In this document: positions 1 to 11,884 of the stretch, in pieces
Position numbering within the stretch: the first letter of the stretch is position 1
How the letters are laid out: each line of letters starts with the position of its first letter
Origin: Gymnogyps californianus
Taxonomy: Eukaryota; Chordata; Aves; Accipitriformes; Cathartidae
Direction of reading: 5' to 3'
DNA length: 64,000 bases
NCBI RefSeq assembly: GCF_018139145.2
Contig: NC_059471.1
Location: 212,369,494-212,433,493, forward strand
Notes under the pieces: generated by a model
What the model was told of the DNA's origin: nothing
What the model saw: the letters and a program-made list of their open reading frames with translations, nothing else
The model's database searches: none
Program-made: the position numbers and the translations under genes

Positions 1-3000
1 ATTTGGTTATCCTCTACTTGTTTAATTTTGTGGACTTTTTTTGAACTTCAGGAGTTTTTATTGGTTTTTAAAGTACGTGGTAGTTCCACTGGAAGTGACA
101 GCTCTGTGTGTGTGTGTATGTATGATCTGTATACTTAAATTAGAATTAAATATCTGTTTTGCAGTTTAAAACTAATTAGTTTTCCTTTAGAAGGTGACCA
201 GTTTGCAGGATGTCTTTGTGCTGCAGCATCACAGATCCATATACAACTCCTTTCCTTCCAATGCTTTTTATGGCAGGAGGTGATGAGAGCTGAAGCATTT
301 TTGAACCAGAACAAGGCCTGTGCTTCCTAGCTTTGATTACTGAATTGAGCACCTCTAGCAATGTGGCCTTTCCTAAAGATTCACATGCAGATGTGGTTGA
401 TTAAGCAAGCTGTGTCGGTTGTTTCTGTCTGAGGTCAAGTTAAACCAAGTTCTGTGGAAGCCCTGTGGCTAAGATTTGAAGCTGTATTTCTTCTTTTCCC
501 CACTGACCCTCCTTCCACACATACTCATTGTTCCATATTTTTGTTTTCCCTGGAAGCACTAAGCTCCGGTATTACCAGCCTATAAACATGGTATCATGCT
601 GTTAGAATGCAGAGGTTTTCTTCTAAATGAACTATTGTCTTGTAACGCTTTGCTTGGTACTCAGTACATGAATTAATGTCAAGTTTTAACAGTTTCACAA
701 TAGACATGGTAAGACTTCTCTGATCCTCATTTTACAGCTGTAATTCATGTTATAGCATACATCATCTAAACAGTGCAGCCCACATATGCCTAGTTGTAGT
801 GTGTTCTTTTACCCTGAAATGTGAAGGAAAGATGACAGAAAGTAATCTTCAAAGCAACCTAGATAGAATTCAATAAAAATGTCTGCAGTATTCTCACTTG
901 GGTTTTATTAGAGCTTAATGGTAATTAAGAAACCTTAAGTGTGTGAAATTAAAAAACAAAAAACTCACACAAAATCCACCTTTATTGTACAACCAAGTAT
1001 ATTTCAAAGGATCTCATATTGCTCTGTATGCATTTCTTAGAGTAAAAACTGGAAGAAAGGAAATCAGTTCATGCTTTTAACGTCTTTGTACAAATGAAGG
1101 AAGCATTGCAGCTACTAGAGGAACTTGTCTTCAGTTTTTTATATACCTATAGCTTGAATAGTTTCATTTCAAGCATGGAAGAAAAGAAATTTTTCTAAAA
1201 CATTTATTGCATACAAGGACAGAAATTAAATAATTTACAGACATTAAGGAGCCATTTTCTTATGCTATCCCGTAACTACTATGGATCACCTGGAGGTTAT
1301 AAATGGATCAGCAGCATATAAAGACTAGTTCTCTATGATTTAGATGACAAGTTTTTGATATGTACTTTGAGTATTGTTTCTTAATTCAGACTTTATGCTA
1401 TTTTAACATTCAAAATTAGTAAGATTGAAAACACTGTAATATATAGTTCCAGTATCAGGAATATTTATTATGGGCCAAATTCACTTTTATTTAGAAGACA
1501 AGATCTTCAGCTTTGTCTGACACTGTGTTTGAGGATGCAAATGGAATTAAATGGTACAAATGCCTTTTGCCAAACTGAAGCAAGTTCAGAAAGTGAACTC
1601 CTGTTCATAAAGAACAATTTTGAAGAGGCTGGTGCAGCAGACAGTATACTGCAGAGCTGTTAAATCATCCGTTAACAGCATCCATGCAACTCATTCCTCT
1701 GTCCCCTCATCTGTTCTTCCAATGGTGCGCTGCTGGGGAGTGCAAGTCTACAAATCCATGCTCCAGATGTTAGCCTGGTTTGTGAATAGTGGGGCCTCAT
1801 AGCGAAAGAGAACAAACCACGAGACTTGTAATTCCAAGAGCCGCTCACTGGAGCCTAATGCTGAGGCCCTACCCCACCACGTAACCTGCTGCACTGTCTT
1901 GCAACCATTTGCATAGGTGTTCTCCATCACGGAATGTAGTGTGCCAGGTGTATAATCCTGTAACGTGTGGAATCTCCCTTTTGGGGACAAGTAATTGAGG
2001 AGAGGGCTCAGCATGAGTATTTTCCTTTGCCAAGTCGTAGCAAAGTAGACAGTGAATACCTTCAGTATAAGAGCATAGGTTTGTGTATCTAAATAATTAT
2101 ATGATCATAATTGAGCAGAGGATAACTAGGGGAAAATAAGAGTGGAGTGTTTTTCTACAGAAAGCCTGGGTAGGCTGTGTTTATTATATGTAAACTGAGG
2201 TTTCTGAAGTTATGTATTTCTAAAGGAAAGGGTAGGTTTCCATATGACCTTTGGCCTCATATGAAGACTTTGAAAATCAAGAAAAGGCGAGTTCAATTGT
2301 TTGGCAAAACCATTGAGACAGTTTGTGTTAAGTACTTTTTATTTAGTTATCTTGTCATGACCCATGGCGTCACTGTATTCTTCTCTGCTGTCCTGCTATG
2401 TCCTAGCTGGCACAAACTGTAAGTTTTCATTTAGTTTATATAGCAACTGATCCGTGATGGTAGTTTGTTATGCTGTTACAATAAATAATACTGACCTTGG
2501 CTGCTGGCTTTCCTCTGTGTATCTCTATCATGAACCAGTCATCAAAGATTGAACTCATACTATTGACTGTAAAAATGAACATAGCTTACTTCTAACCACA
2601 GCACTCGTGTCAGGGATAGAGACATTTGTATGTATTTGCTCCTGTGAACCCGTATAGACACACAAAAGGAATTTTAATTACAAATAGCTAGAAAGAGTGA
2701 GGTGCTAACTTTATGATCTTTGATGGAGAAAGATTCTACAGTTCTTGTTTTAGGAATAAGCAGGGATTAAACAAAATTATTTTACCGACAGCTATTTTAT
2801 ATAATTTATTTTGCATAACATTTAAGCAAGGGTAGCCATTTCTTTTTTTCTCCTTACAACAGAGCTTTTGCTTACTAAATAGATACAGAGTGAGTAGGAT
2901 TTGTTTGGTTATGCTCACTTTAAAAGTTTTTTTATTTTTTGGGAAATACTGAACATCAAATAGATTAAATTTAGATTAATACATTTAATGAGAAGTGTGT

Positions 3001-4074
3001 GACCTTTTCTGCTTATAATGGGAAAGTAATGTATTATGCAATTAAATAAGTTATATGCAAGTGGATATGATAAAAGACTTTGGCTGAGAATATGAAGGGC
3101 GTTGACTGCCAAGGAGAAAGACTGCAGTGGAAAATTCGATGTAAATTGTTCTATGAGCAGCATCAAGCAATGAAACACTTCTTTATTCTTTCTGTAGTGG
3201 CAATGTGGATTGTTCTGGGTCCCCACATAACTGGTGTTTACCACTGGCTGTTGCAATGTGTTGAGCTCCAGTCTGGGAGAACTTTCCATTCATATCCTAG
3301 TTGTGTAAATGATGTCCTTGTGTTCGGCAAAACTCATCCATTGAACACTCAGTTGAAATCCTGATGTAGCCAGTATTAGTATTAGCTACTTCAATTGTTC
3401 TATAACTGATAAAAAACTGAGTTGAAAAAAATATGATTCTGCATAGAGCCTTTTAGTTATACTGTAGCTTTTTAATACTGAGGATGAAATTTCTAGGCAG
3501 GGGTTGAGGGGGAACAAGGACTTAACTGTGCAGATGTTAATGAGGAGCTCCACTCAAAAAAAGAAGTGTGAGAAAGTTCAAAGATGTCTGCTAGGAAACT
3601 TGCGCATGTGAGTGAGGAGCTGATACAGCTTACCAGAGGGGAACGTTAAAAGATGAATAAGTGGAAGACAATAGATTGGGAGAGGGATACTGGGAAGGAT
3701 TTTCAAAGTGGAGAAAGTAGTTTACTTAATGTGACAGGGACAATGTGAAGAGGGTTACATACAGAGTAGGTACTGTAACCAAAATGTCATCTAGGAAAAC
3801 GATTTTTTGCAGCAGTGTCATGAATGAGCAGAAGCTTGGCAAGATTGCGTCAGCTGTAGAAGGCAAGACTAGAGTAACTGGTTGAGATGAGAGCCTAAGA
3901 AAAACCTTTGTTCGCTGTCAGTATACAGAAAAATCTTTGAGGTGTTTAGCAGAATCGTGACCCAGAGAGAGACCCAGGTAATAGAGTTCATAGCTATTTT
4001 TGCTTGCATGACCAACAGATCAAAGACGACTTCTGTACAAGGGTGAATTTATGTTATTACTGTTCTTGTTTTAG
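1..4074 (+). other. USP6NL: Last intron of USP6NL (3' part)
   Basis: This is non-coding sequence upstream of the USP6NL terminal exon. I looked for the preceding exon, which should encode the end of the TBC domain and the short linker before the Gly-Lys-Asp-Asp junction, and did not find it, so that exon lies left of the window. Open frames here, for example 3080-3364 (+), are short, resemble no known family and are probably chance. A short GT run lies near 105-125. The sequence is AT-rich with no clear transposon. The intron ends in a pyrimidine-rich tract and TTTTAG at 4069-4074. Confidence 0.8.
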
Positions 4075-4080
4075 GTAAAG
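4050..4080 (+). promoter_or_regulatory. USP6NL: 3' splice site of the USP6NL last exon, overlapping a donor-like motif
   Basis: A T-rich tract ends in TTTTAG at 4074, and the next bases are GTAAAG (4075-4080). The acceptor is supported by the reading frame, because the homologous Gly-Lys-acidic junction begins exactly here. AG followed at once by GTAAAG also matches a good 5' splice site, giving the juxtaposed layout seen at recursive splice sites. Confidence 0.8.
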
Positions 4081-5516
4081 ATGATGAATTTCCAAAGAAG
4101 CCATTGGGGCAGATTCCATCAGGACCTCAGCCTGCTGTGCTTCACTCCACTCCAGTGCTTAATGGACAGAACAGCACTGGTACACAAACAACAAGAAGGA
4201 CAGAGAGGAGACCATCCCCAGGAGAAGAACCAGAAAGTTCACCAAATAACCGAAAAAGAATTAATTCACTGGAAAAGAAAGCTTCCTTAAAACAGCAGAA
4301 GACTCGACCAATAGAGACACAGAGTAGTATGCCTAAGAACGAGGTAGATACCAGAAGAAAGCCTCAGCCAACTGAGCAAGACAACTCGAGACAGTATAAT
4401 AATGCAGCTGCTAATCAAAATTCTAATGCTACTTCAAATACAAGAAGGGAATTTGTACCTAAGTGGAATAAACCATCTGATACCAAAATAATTGAAAAGA
4501 CAATGAAACTTACTGCAGAGGTGAAAGGAAGGCCAATAAACCATTCGGTTTCGGGCCCACCATCAAGTCCTGGAGAAAAGCAGCCTTTGAATGTAAAGCA
4601 AAAGATGAGGGTTTTGGATGCTGATGAAGGTAAGCGAGGGTCTAATGCATCTCAATATGACAATGTTCCGGAAGTTGAGAATGAGAATGAGAATCTTGTT
4701 GAAGAGATGCTTGAGAGAGCTCATCCACAGAGCCCTAGGCACGTAACATATTCTAATAGTCCAAGAAAGCAAACTGAAAAAATACCAACTCCATTAAAAA
4801 TACCCAATAATTACACCTTCACTTCACAACCCAGATCTCCAAAATATTCATCACAATCTGATGGGCCACCTCATGGACTGAATGTAAAACAGCCATTGCC
4901 ATGTTATAGTAATCCACCTACTTACCATGGAAATTCTCCAAAGCATGTTTCCAGTATAGGCAATACAAGTTCTGTACCTCTACATTATCATGGGAATCGA
5001 CCCAGCCCTTCTGGTAGGCCATATGGTTCTTTTATTTCAGTAGATTATTCTCTGGATAAACTACAAATGAATTCCTATCCTGCCACTCGTCAAAATCCTC
5101 TTTCACCAACCCCTGGTCAGATAGAAGTAGCCCCCGTTGATGCTTATACCAGCAACTCAAGGTCCCCCACAGGTGTCAAATTCATAATCCCTCCAGTGGA
5201 TTATTCACCAGAAGACAGAAAGTGGCCAGATGCTGCGTATATTTACAGACATGAGCCCTACAGGCAGCCCTGGAGCCAAGACGTTAACAAAGGCCACTTG
5301 GATAATTTCCAGAAATACCAGCATTTTCAGTCAACACCTTTTCAAGACCATAGTCTTCCTGCTGTTTCTGTGGATAGTCCAATAAGATACAGGACTTCAC
5401 CAGCCTTTGAAGAGCATGGTTCACCACAATACCAATATTCAAGCCCGTCAGCTCAAGCCCAACACTATCGAAATAGAAATGATGGATTGTCTATGCATGA
5501 ATCCGTGCTTCTCTGA
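4075..5516 (+). CDS. USP6NL: USP6NL (RN-tre) terminal coding exon, C-terminal about 480 residues
   Basis: USP6NL is a TBC-domain GTPase-activating protein acting on Rab5 and related Rabs in endocytosis and Golgi trafficking; it binds Eps8. The catalytic TBC domain is encoded upstream of this window. The exon starts with GT, the last two bases of a split Gly codon, then reads Lys-Asp-Asp-Glu-Phe-Pro-Lys-Lys-Pro and stays open for 479 codons to TGA at 5514-5516. Recognition rests on segments I recall from mammalian USP6NL: KKPLGQ near the start, RQYNxAAANQNSNATSN near 4391-4440, REFVPKWNKPSD, GKRGS-ASQYDNVP, SNPPxYHGNSPKH, and the last residues RDGLS-ESVLL or a close variant. The tail is rich in Ser, Pro, Asn and Gln and is probably disordered. 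PPVDY at 5190-5204 fits the PxxDY motif bound by the Eps8 SH3 domain. A GAGAAT triplet repeat near 4677-4694 encodes Glu-Asn repeats that I do not recall in the human protein. No frameshift or internal stop is seen. The ATG at 4081 is in another frame and is not a start. Confidence 0.95.
5190..5204 (+). other. USP6NL: Codons for a PxxDY (PPVDY) Eps8-binding motif in USP6NL
   Basis: The codons read Pro-Pro-Val-Asp-Tyr inside Ile-Ile-Pro-Pro-Val-Asp-Tyr-Ser-Pro. RN-tre is known to bind the Eps8 SH3 domain through a PxxDY motif, and the human protein as I recall it has the same PPVDY core. Binding in this species is inferred. Confidence 0.7.
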
Positions 5517-6894
5517 GAATCTGTCTATACTTAGCAAAATGGCAAGAACCAAAACCGGTTAAACATTACTGTGCTAATAGTAGTCCACCTCAGTTCTTCG
5601 ATGAAATGCGGACAGTTCACGAGTCTCAAAAATAACAACACTATTTCAAAGATGTTTCAGACTTTCATTGAAGGCTAGTTGAGTTCTTAGACTTGCATTG
5701 AAGCTATTGAAAGTGATCTGATGCATATAGACATAGCAATAAGATCATATACACAATGTGGTTAATACTGTCATTGTTCCTTACATTTAAATAACTTGTG
5801 TTGCAGTCTTTCTGCCTAAAACCTGTAACACATTTACAAGTTTTATTTTGACTGACATTGTTAATGCACTGTATAGATGTGTGTGCGTGCGCGCATGTGA
5901 GTGTGCACTTACAATACACAAACGCATATGGAAAAGAGCTAAAGAGTTTAAATGTAAATGCATTTAACTTTGGGCAAAGCTTGTGAAGTACTTTTATTTC
6001 ATATTATTTTTTTTTTGTAATTTATTTGAGAAGCCATTCATTTTGAATGGGAATTTCTGTCATTTTTATACAGCTGCCTCAGCATCCCAGTATCTGTTCT
6101 GGGCAGGGGAGATGCTTTGGGATTATTAACTTAACCTTATGTGAGAGTTAATTTCCTCTCCTTTGACTACTGTTTGTCATTTTTCTCAGTAAGAAGGAGC
6201 AGGCAGGCAAAAGCAGAAAGCCAAAAATGTCTCTCTAATCTGGCTAAGAAATGGTGCTTAAAATTCAGGGCAGTGTTTAGTTTTTTAGGTGCATCGAAAG
6301 TGGAGAATTTTTACCTTCTTACCCAAATCTACCTTCAGAATGTTGTCGTATATGCAAAATATTGGAGCACAGTGAGAGTAATGCCAGATACAGAAATGGT
6401 GCTGCACCCTTCACTTTTTACCATGCTGTGCTGTCAAACTAAACAAACTGGTTGCAGGGCCAAATCTCACAGGTATCAGCGAATGATCAGCTCCTTGACC
6501 CTCTTGTGAAGTACATGCAGGAGTCTGAGATTTGGTCAAGGCTTGATATTCCCTGAGCTGTGTGAGTATGCAGTGTCCCTTCTCTTAAGCTTTGTCGTGT
6601 CAATTCCATTTTGTTTTGCCCTTTTTTACCCCAAAGAGCCGGTAGGTTCATGTCTGTGATTGGGCATGTGCTGCTGTGCTATCTGGCTGCTGAGAGACTG
6701 TGCGGTGTTTTACACTAATATGATCCTGACTGCTAATAGGAAGGTTAAACTTCTGGTAATGTAAGTATTTTTAATTAGTGTTTGCAGCCTTTTCTACTTC
6801 GTGTTTTCCTTTCCTTGACTGTGAATTGGAGGTGGAAAAAAATGCAGGTTAAGTGGCACATGTAGGATGCAGTCCTGCGAGCTGCTGGGTGCCG

Positions 6895-6985
6895 CGTAGT
6901 AAGTGCTGAATGCACTGACCTCTCATTGAAACCAATGGGAGCTGAGGCAGATAAGGATCTCGCCAGAAGAGGTCCTTGGAGTGCT
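6895..6985. repeat. Ancient amniote interspersed-repeat fragment inside the USP6NL 3' UTR
   Basis: The stretch around CTCATTGAAACCAATGGGAG resembles a degenerate repeat, recurrent in bird and reptile DNA, with a short inverted CATTGAA/TTCAATG-like core followed by a GGATCTxGCC-type segment. The class is uncertain and assigned from memory only. Confidence 0.4.
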
Positions 6986-7253
6986 TAACAGAGAGATTTT
7001 TCTAATACTTAAGTACCAAACATTGGTATCAACACCAGTGTTGGATGGTTTGGAAGGTTGTCCTGTTGTCTTTTGTTTTGTAAGATTTGTTAGCTGAAAA
7101 CATACAAATGGATATTTTTTTTTTCCTTTAAAGAATGAGCTTTAGTGCCTATTATTGCTGCAGGTTGGCTCTGTAAGTTTTAAGGTACAGAAGTAAAACA
7201 ATTTTTACAAATGGAAGTAACATTTACTTAGTATATTTCAAAAACTTTTTTTG

Positions 7254-7787
7254 TGTATATAATGTCTGATGTAATTTTTAATGAACTTGGGCAATTTTAT
7301 ATTTTAAAAATTGCAAACTGCAGCGAAGTAACAGTAGCAAAGCACTACACTGAACTCTAAACTAAAATTGTGAAGATAAATATGACTTGGGCTTACCTTA
7401 GTTCTGATTGGTTACAGCAGCTTAGAAATGTATGTATATAATATTGTGGCTAAGTGTAATAATCTCAGTGTTTAACGATGGTTCTGTAATTCATAACAAA
7501 GCTGTACAATTTATTTGTGCAAGCAACACAAGGCTCCAAAATATGTATCAGCATTAGTAAATACTGTAGATTTTTATATAAAAAAATATATACACACTAT
7601 TTTCTTATGTCATCTACAACAGTTTTATAACTGTGTATCCTATTTTGATGTGACTGTATTTTTAACATGTTAAAATAATAATAATTAAGCTTATGTTGTT
7701 TTGTCTTAATCACTTAATTTGCTCAGAACTGGACTTTTGCTCTTCTCAGCACAAATAATTGCTTTTCATAAATGGATCGTGTATATA
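7254..7787 (+). promoter_or_regulatory. Three Pumilio response elements in the USP6NL 3' UTR
   Basis: TGTATATA, a match to the TGTANATA consensus bound by PUM proteins, occurs at 7254-7261, 7433-7440 and 7780-7787 on the sense strand. The region is AU-rich, so some matches may be chance, but three exact ones within 534 bases of a likely 3' UTR are plausible regulatory sites. Confidence 0.4.
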
Positions 7788-8130
7788 TATTCAATGTATG
7801 TCCTATTTAATTTGTAAATGTTTATTTTTAGACTAAGCAATATGGATACAATCTGTATAGTGCTTGTGCATTATCACAGAAGCAGCAAGATTATTGTTTA
7901 TAGCTTACTATGCTGCTAAACCTTAACCTATCATTTGTGAAAGCTAGGAGTGTAAACTGTGATCATAATTTTCTGGTTCTGTTCTAATAATCTCACCCAA
8001 TACCAATTCAAAAGCGGAGAATTATTGGCATGGGAGACTTGCAAAGTTGCATTGCTCAAAGTGCAAAATAATAGTCTGACTGTGGCTGCTGTATCTCTCT
8101 TACATGTTTAAAGGATGGTATAGAGTTGTT

Positions 8131-10712
8131 TAAAAAAAAAAAAAACAAACCAACAAACCCTTGTGTCATCTGTTTGTAGTGCAAAATACACTTTTATCTT
8201 CCTTTAACTGGACAAACCAAACTAAAGGTACTGCCAGATTCAAATCTGTCATTCATACCAGTAACAAAAAACCCCTCAATGCAGAGTAAAGTGAGAGACA
8301 GCTGTGCCAGTGTCTTGCTGGTAGAGGGAATCATCTCAGTGTAATGGATTAGATATCCTCGTAAGAGCTTTTCTGTCACTGTTTTCTTTGATCTGAAAAC
8401 AGTCAAGCAGTAAGTATCAATATAAAATACTTGAGACCTTTTCTTCCTGTGGTTTCATAATTTTCCAAAATCTGCCTGCTTTGAGCTGTATGAACTGTAG
8501 GTTTCTTGTCCAAGGTAGTTGTCATGGCTCTCCTTGTGGTTAGGTCTAAAGACTTCAGTGTTGGACTGAAGCACTTCAGTCTTCTGCAGTACAAATTGTT
8601 GTGGCCATGGAAAAAAGACAGGAAGGGTCGTGGTATCACTGGTACTCCTAACCTTTTTGATGAGTGGGATGTGATTACATGATCAAGTTGCGTATCTCTA
8701 TAATCAAGCCATGTTATGCACTACCAGCGAAGACAGAAGCCATCCCTGCTCCTTCCTCATCTGACCCAGGGAAAGATTCTTTTCTGACATCAGATTTGGT
8801 GATGAGTTTGAATCTAAGCATCCGCTCACTTGGGCATCTAAGGAAGAGAATCTGACCTCAGGAAAACGATCTTACCATTTTCCTCTCCCCAGATCCATCT
8901 GTGGCCAGTCTGTAACGCTTCAGGGAAGGCGACACAGAGGAAAGAGAAAACCCATTTAGCCAGAAGTCTATTAAGGAGAGTATTCCCTCCTAATCCCTGT
9001 TGATGACTACCTAAAGCCTTAGAGCATGATATTGTTTGCAATTGTTTCAGAATGATCAGACCGATGTGGACAATCCTGTTTTTCCCAGGGCCAAGAAGTA
9101 AGGTCTTTCACACATGTAACTGTCTGTTACCTCCATAATATCTGACAGCAGGATTAATCCCTTATTGTAAAAGAAACTGCTATATCCTCACTACCATAAA
9201 AGTTTAAAGACGAATAGTAAGGGATTTTTAGAAATCTTGGAGGTTGCAGAAGAGAAGTATCTTATTGTTAGTCAAAGATACACCTTTGTAATAAACCACT
9301 CAATAATTCCAAAATTAGATGCAAAGAGTAAACAACATTGAAATGTCAAAAGACAGAACAGCCTTCCAGTGTGGGGAAGCAAATCCAAAGCTTCCCTGAG
9401 GTGCATACACATTTTCCAGGGAGATTTCTCTCAAGAATCCTATCCTGAATTTCACATCATCCTCAATATGACTTTGAAATGGACTTGCAAATTACAGACT
9501 TTTTTTTAATCTCCCCCTTGGGTGGCATTACACTGCATGCACAAAGAGGAATACTATTTAAAATACGCCATCAAACGCCCACCATTTCATTTCCAGCAGA
9601 GTACATTCTGCTTTCAATACTTCAGTGAGAGGAAAATATAATCTTTTTTGTAGTCCTTTAAATACTGCCTTTTTGTAAAGCTCTGCAAACGTAGCATAGT
9701 TACAGTTTAACAGTTACTTAACCAAGTATTGTTTAGGCTCTGCTTTAGATGGCATGAAGCTACTGCATAGTTTGCTGCAGTTTTTTTTTCTTTTGGGCAG
9801 TATTAAGACAATCCAAAAGCTTTTAATGGCAGAGTTGCAATGAGGAGATGACTAGGCCAGCAACTGAAATTGGAAATATAATTGCAGTCATTTCAGGATA
9901 GCCTTTAAGTGGTTGCCAAATCTGGTGAGCTGGGGAAAGACACCATTTTCTGGCTTCTTTGTGCCAAGAGGAATTCTTACTGCAACAGGGAATGCATAGG
10001 TCCCTCTCCTGAGTGATTTGATTCTCTCTGCTAACACTGACTGCCTTTCCTTGTGCTTATGGAGCTAACATGTTAGTAGAAAATCAATGGTGCTTTTAGA
10101 AGATCCAAAACCACACGTTCTGAATAATCTGAAAGTGAACATATTTTGTTCTGGCTTTTCTTTCTTCCTTTTTTAAAAATTTTTTTTTGTATGTTTATTT
10201 TACTGATGATTTTATTGTCAGCCTTGTCAAGGTGAGCTGTGCTTGATTCTTCTGTCTCCTTACTCTGATAATGTGCCAACTTGTGTTTTTCAGAGGTTTT
10301 GTGATGCCTTTTTGCTGCTGTTTCTGCTGTTCATTGGGAACATGATAAAGCAGTTAATATCAGAGGTTACTGTTTGCCTCTTCGGCTTTTCCTCTCTCCA
10401 GACAACGTGCAAATTAAAAAAAAAAAAAAATCATTTATATTCTCAATATTATAGTTGGTCAGAAATTCTCCAGGAAGGTTTTTTTGTGACAGAAAGCAAT
10501 TTAATTTCACGATTGGTGAAGGACGCTGTAGTGTGGTGGCACTTGTACAGTCTCTGCAATCCAAAGTCATAGGTTGCTTCTGCTCGGTATCAAGCAACGA
10601 AAGCTGTGTTACAGCCGATCAAGCACTTTTTGCAAAATGCTGTATCATGCCGCAGAAACATGCCCGCTCAGACTGGCAGTAGGTCAGATGTAGCTACAAC
10701 GTGGTTCATTTG
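8131..10712. other. Non-coding flank downstream of USP6NL
   Basis: I see no recognisable gene. The left part could be distal USP6NL 3' UTR, since the first canonical poly(A) signal after the stop lies at 9290-9295. Frames at 8194-8639 (-) and 10243-10682 (+) lack family features. A good acceptor-like TTTTTCAG precedes a hydrophobic open stretch at about 10294, but no matching donor or homology is evident. T-rich and A-rich runs occur near 10170-10200 and 10417-10430. Confidence 0.5.
9290..9295 (+). promoter_or_regulatory. Candidate poly(A) signal AATAAA, possibly the distal end of USP6NL
   Basis: This is the first canonical AATAAA on the + strand after the USP6NL stop codon, about 3.8 kb downstream. 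A 3' UTR of that length is plausible for this gene, but use of the site is not shown by the sequence. Confidence 0.35.
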
Positions 10713-11303
10713 TGCCGTGGTTTAACCCCAGCCAGCAACTAGGCACCACGCGGCTGCTCACCCCTCACCCCTCCCAGTGGGATGAGGAGGAGGATCGGGG
10801 AAAAAGGTAAAACTCGTGGGTTGAGATATGAACAGTTTAATAACTAAAGTAAAATAAAATGTAATATTAACTAATAAAAATATAATAATAATAATTGTAA
10901 TGAAAAGGAATATAACAAAAAGAGAGAGAAATTAGACCCAAGAAAAGACAAGTGATGCACAATGCAGTTGCTCACCACCCGCTGACCGATGCCAGAGCAG
11001 CGATCCACCCCTCCCGGCCAACTCCCCCCAGTTTATATACTGGGCATGACATTCTATGGTATGGAATACCCCTTTGGCTAGTTCAGGTCAGCTGCCCTGG
11101 CTGTGCTCCCTCCCAGCTCCTTGCACACCTGCTTGCTGGCAGAGCATGGGAAACTGAAAAATCCTTCACTTAGGATAAGCACTACTTAGCAACAACTAAA
11201 ACATCAGTGTGTTATCAACATCATTCTCACACTAAATCCAAAACACAGCACTGTACCAGCTACTAGGAGGAAAATTAACTCTATCCCAGCCGAAACCAGG
11301 ACA
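10713..11303 (-). mobile_element. Solo LTR of an avian endogenous retrovirus
   Basis: On the + strand it begins TGCCGTGGTTTAACCCC and ends AAACCAGGACA, so on the minus strand the ends are TG...CA as expected. It matches a second copy at 57331-57890 along its whole length. In minus-strand orientation a TATATAAA box lies at 11032-11039 and an ATTAAA poly(A) signal at 10836-10841, giving the usual U3-R-U5 order. Flanking pentamers ATTTG (10708-10712) and ATTCG (11304-11308) look like a 5-bp target duplication with one change. No internal retroviral genes are next to it, so it is a solo LTR. Family name not assigned. Confidence 0.9.
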
Positions 11304-11633
11304 ATTCGATTAGGTAAATACCCCCGCATTTCCTGGTAATACGTTGCTTTTGTCAGATTTTCTGCTTGAGATGAGATGAGGCAGAGAATTGAAGCCTGTC
11401 CTTTGAACTAGGATGCCTGTGCTCCTGTCCTTACTTAGGAGGCCTAGAGCTGGTTTCTGGTTCAAACCATCCACTTTGAGCATTGTGTTTGCAAGTTCAA
11501 CAGTATCTTCTAGAATCATTTGCAGTATTGTCCTGTAGGAAAAAACAGATCTCCCTTCTTTTTTTATAACAAAGAGCTCTGTTAGATTATTTTGTCTGAT
11601 CTGTGCCGCCTTTTTAAGCTCACCGGTTCACAG

Positions 11634-11794
11634 TCTTCTTCCCCAAAGATAACTCGGTTGACAGGGTGGGCAGTGTGTCACCGAGAGTGACACCAAAGGT
11701 AGTAAGTGATCTCCAGTACTACCATCAGGTCGATTGGATGCTGTTCTCAGGCAAGTTGGCACCCAGCTATCAAAACTGGATTTTTGCAATACAG
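11634..11794 (+). other. Exon-like segment (acceptor, 53 open codons, consensus donor), unverified
   Basis: TTCACAG ends at 11633, and a perfect GTAAGT donor starts at 11795 after ACAG. Between them one frame stays open for 53 codons after two leading bases, ending in phase 0. The translation includes SDLQYYHQVDW and SGKLAPSYQNW, which looks protein-like but matches no family I know. An in-frame TAA lies just upstream of the acceptor, as expected if it is an exon and not a longer chance frame. Open stretches this long are common in this window, so this is only a candidate. Confidence 0.25.
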
Positions 11795-11884
11795 GTAAGT
11801 GGAAAAGCTTTACTGGCTGAAGACTCTACTTGAATCCAGCAGTAATGTGTGTTTTTATACTAAAACTCACGAAGCATAAAAGCA

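Larger units (their letters stand above)
5517..8130 (+). other. USP6NL: USP6NL 3' untranslated region (distal end uncertain)
   Basis: Sequence after the stop codon is AU-rich with many short T-rich and A-rich runs. Perfect Pumilio-type motifs TGTATATA occur at 7254-7261, 7433-7440 and 7780-7787, which fits a regulated 3' UTR. I find no canonical AATAAA between 5517 and about 9.29 kb, so the end given is a guess. Either a variant poly(A) signal is used or the UTR runs on to AATAAA at 9290-9295. An A-rich stretch near 8131-8144 is genomic. Open frames at 6141-6509 (+) and 5704-5919 (-) look like chance. Confidence 0.6.

Noticed and set aside
4081..4290. ATG-started frame of 69 codons over the start of the USP6NL exon
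   Set aside because: It is a shadow in another frame; the real frame is fixed by USP6NL similarity and stays open for 479 codons.
10243..10572. 109-codon frame with a hydrophobic segment after a good acceptor-like TTTTTCAG
   Set aside because: It runs through an A14 tract, has no donor or homology, and the hydrophobic run comes from T-rich DNA.
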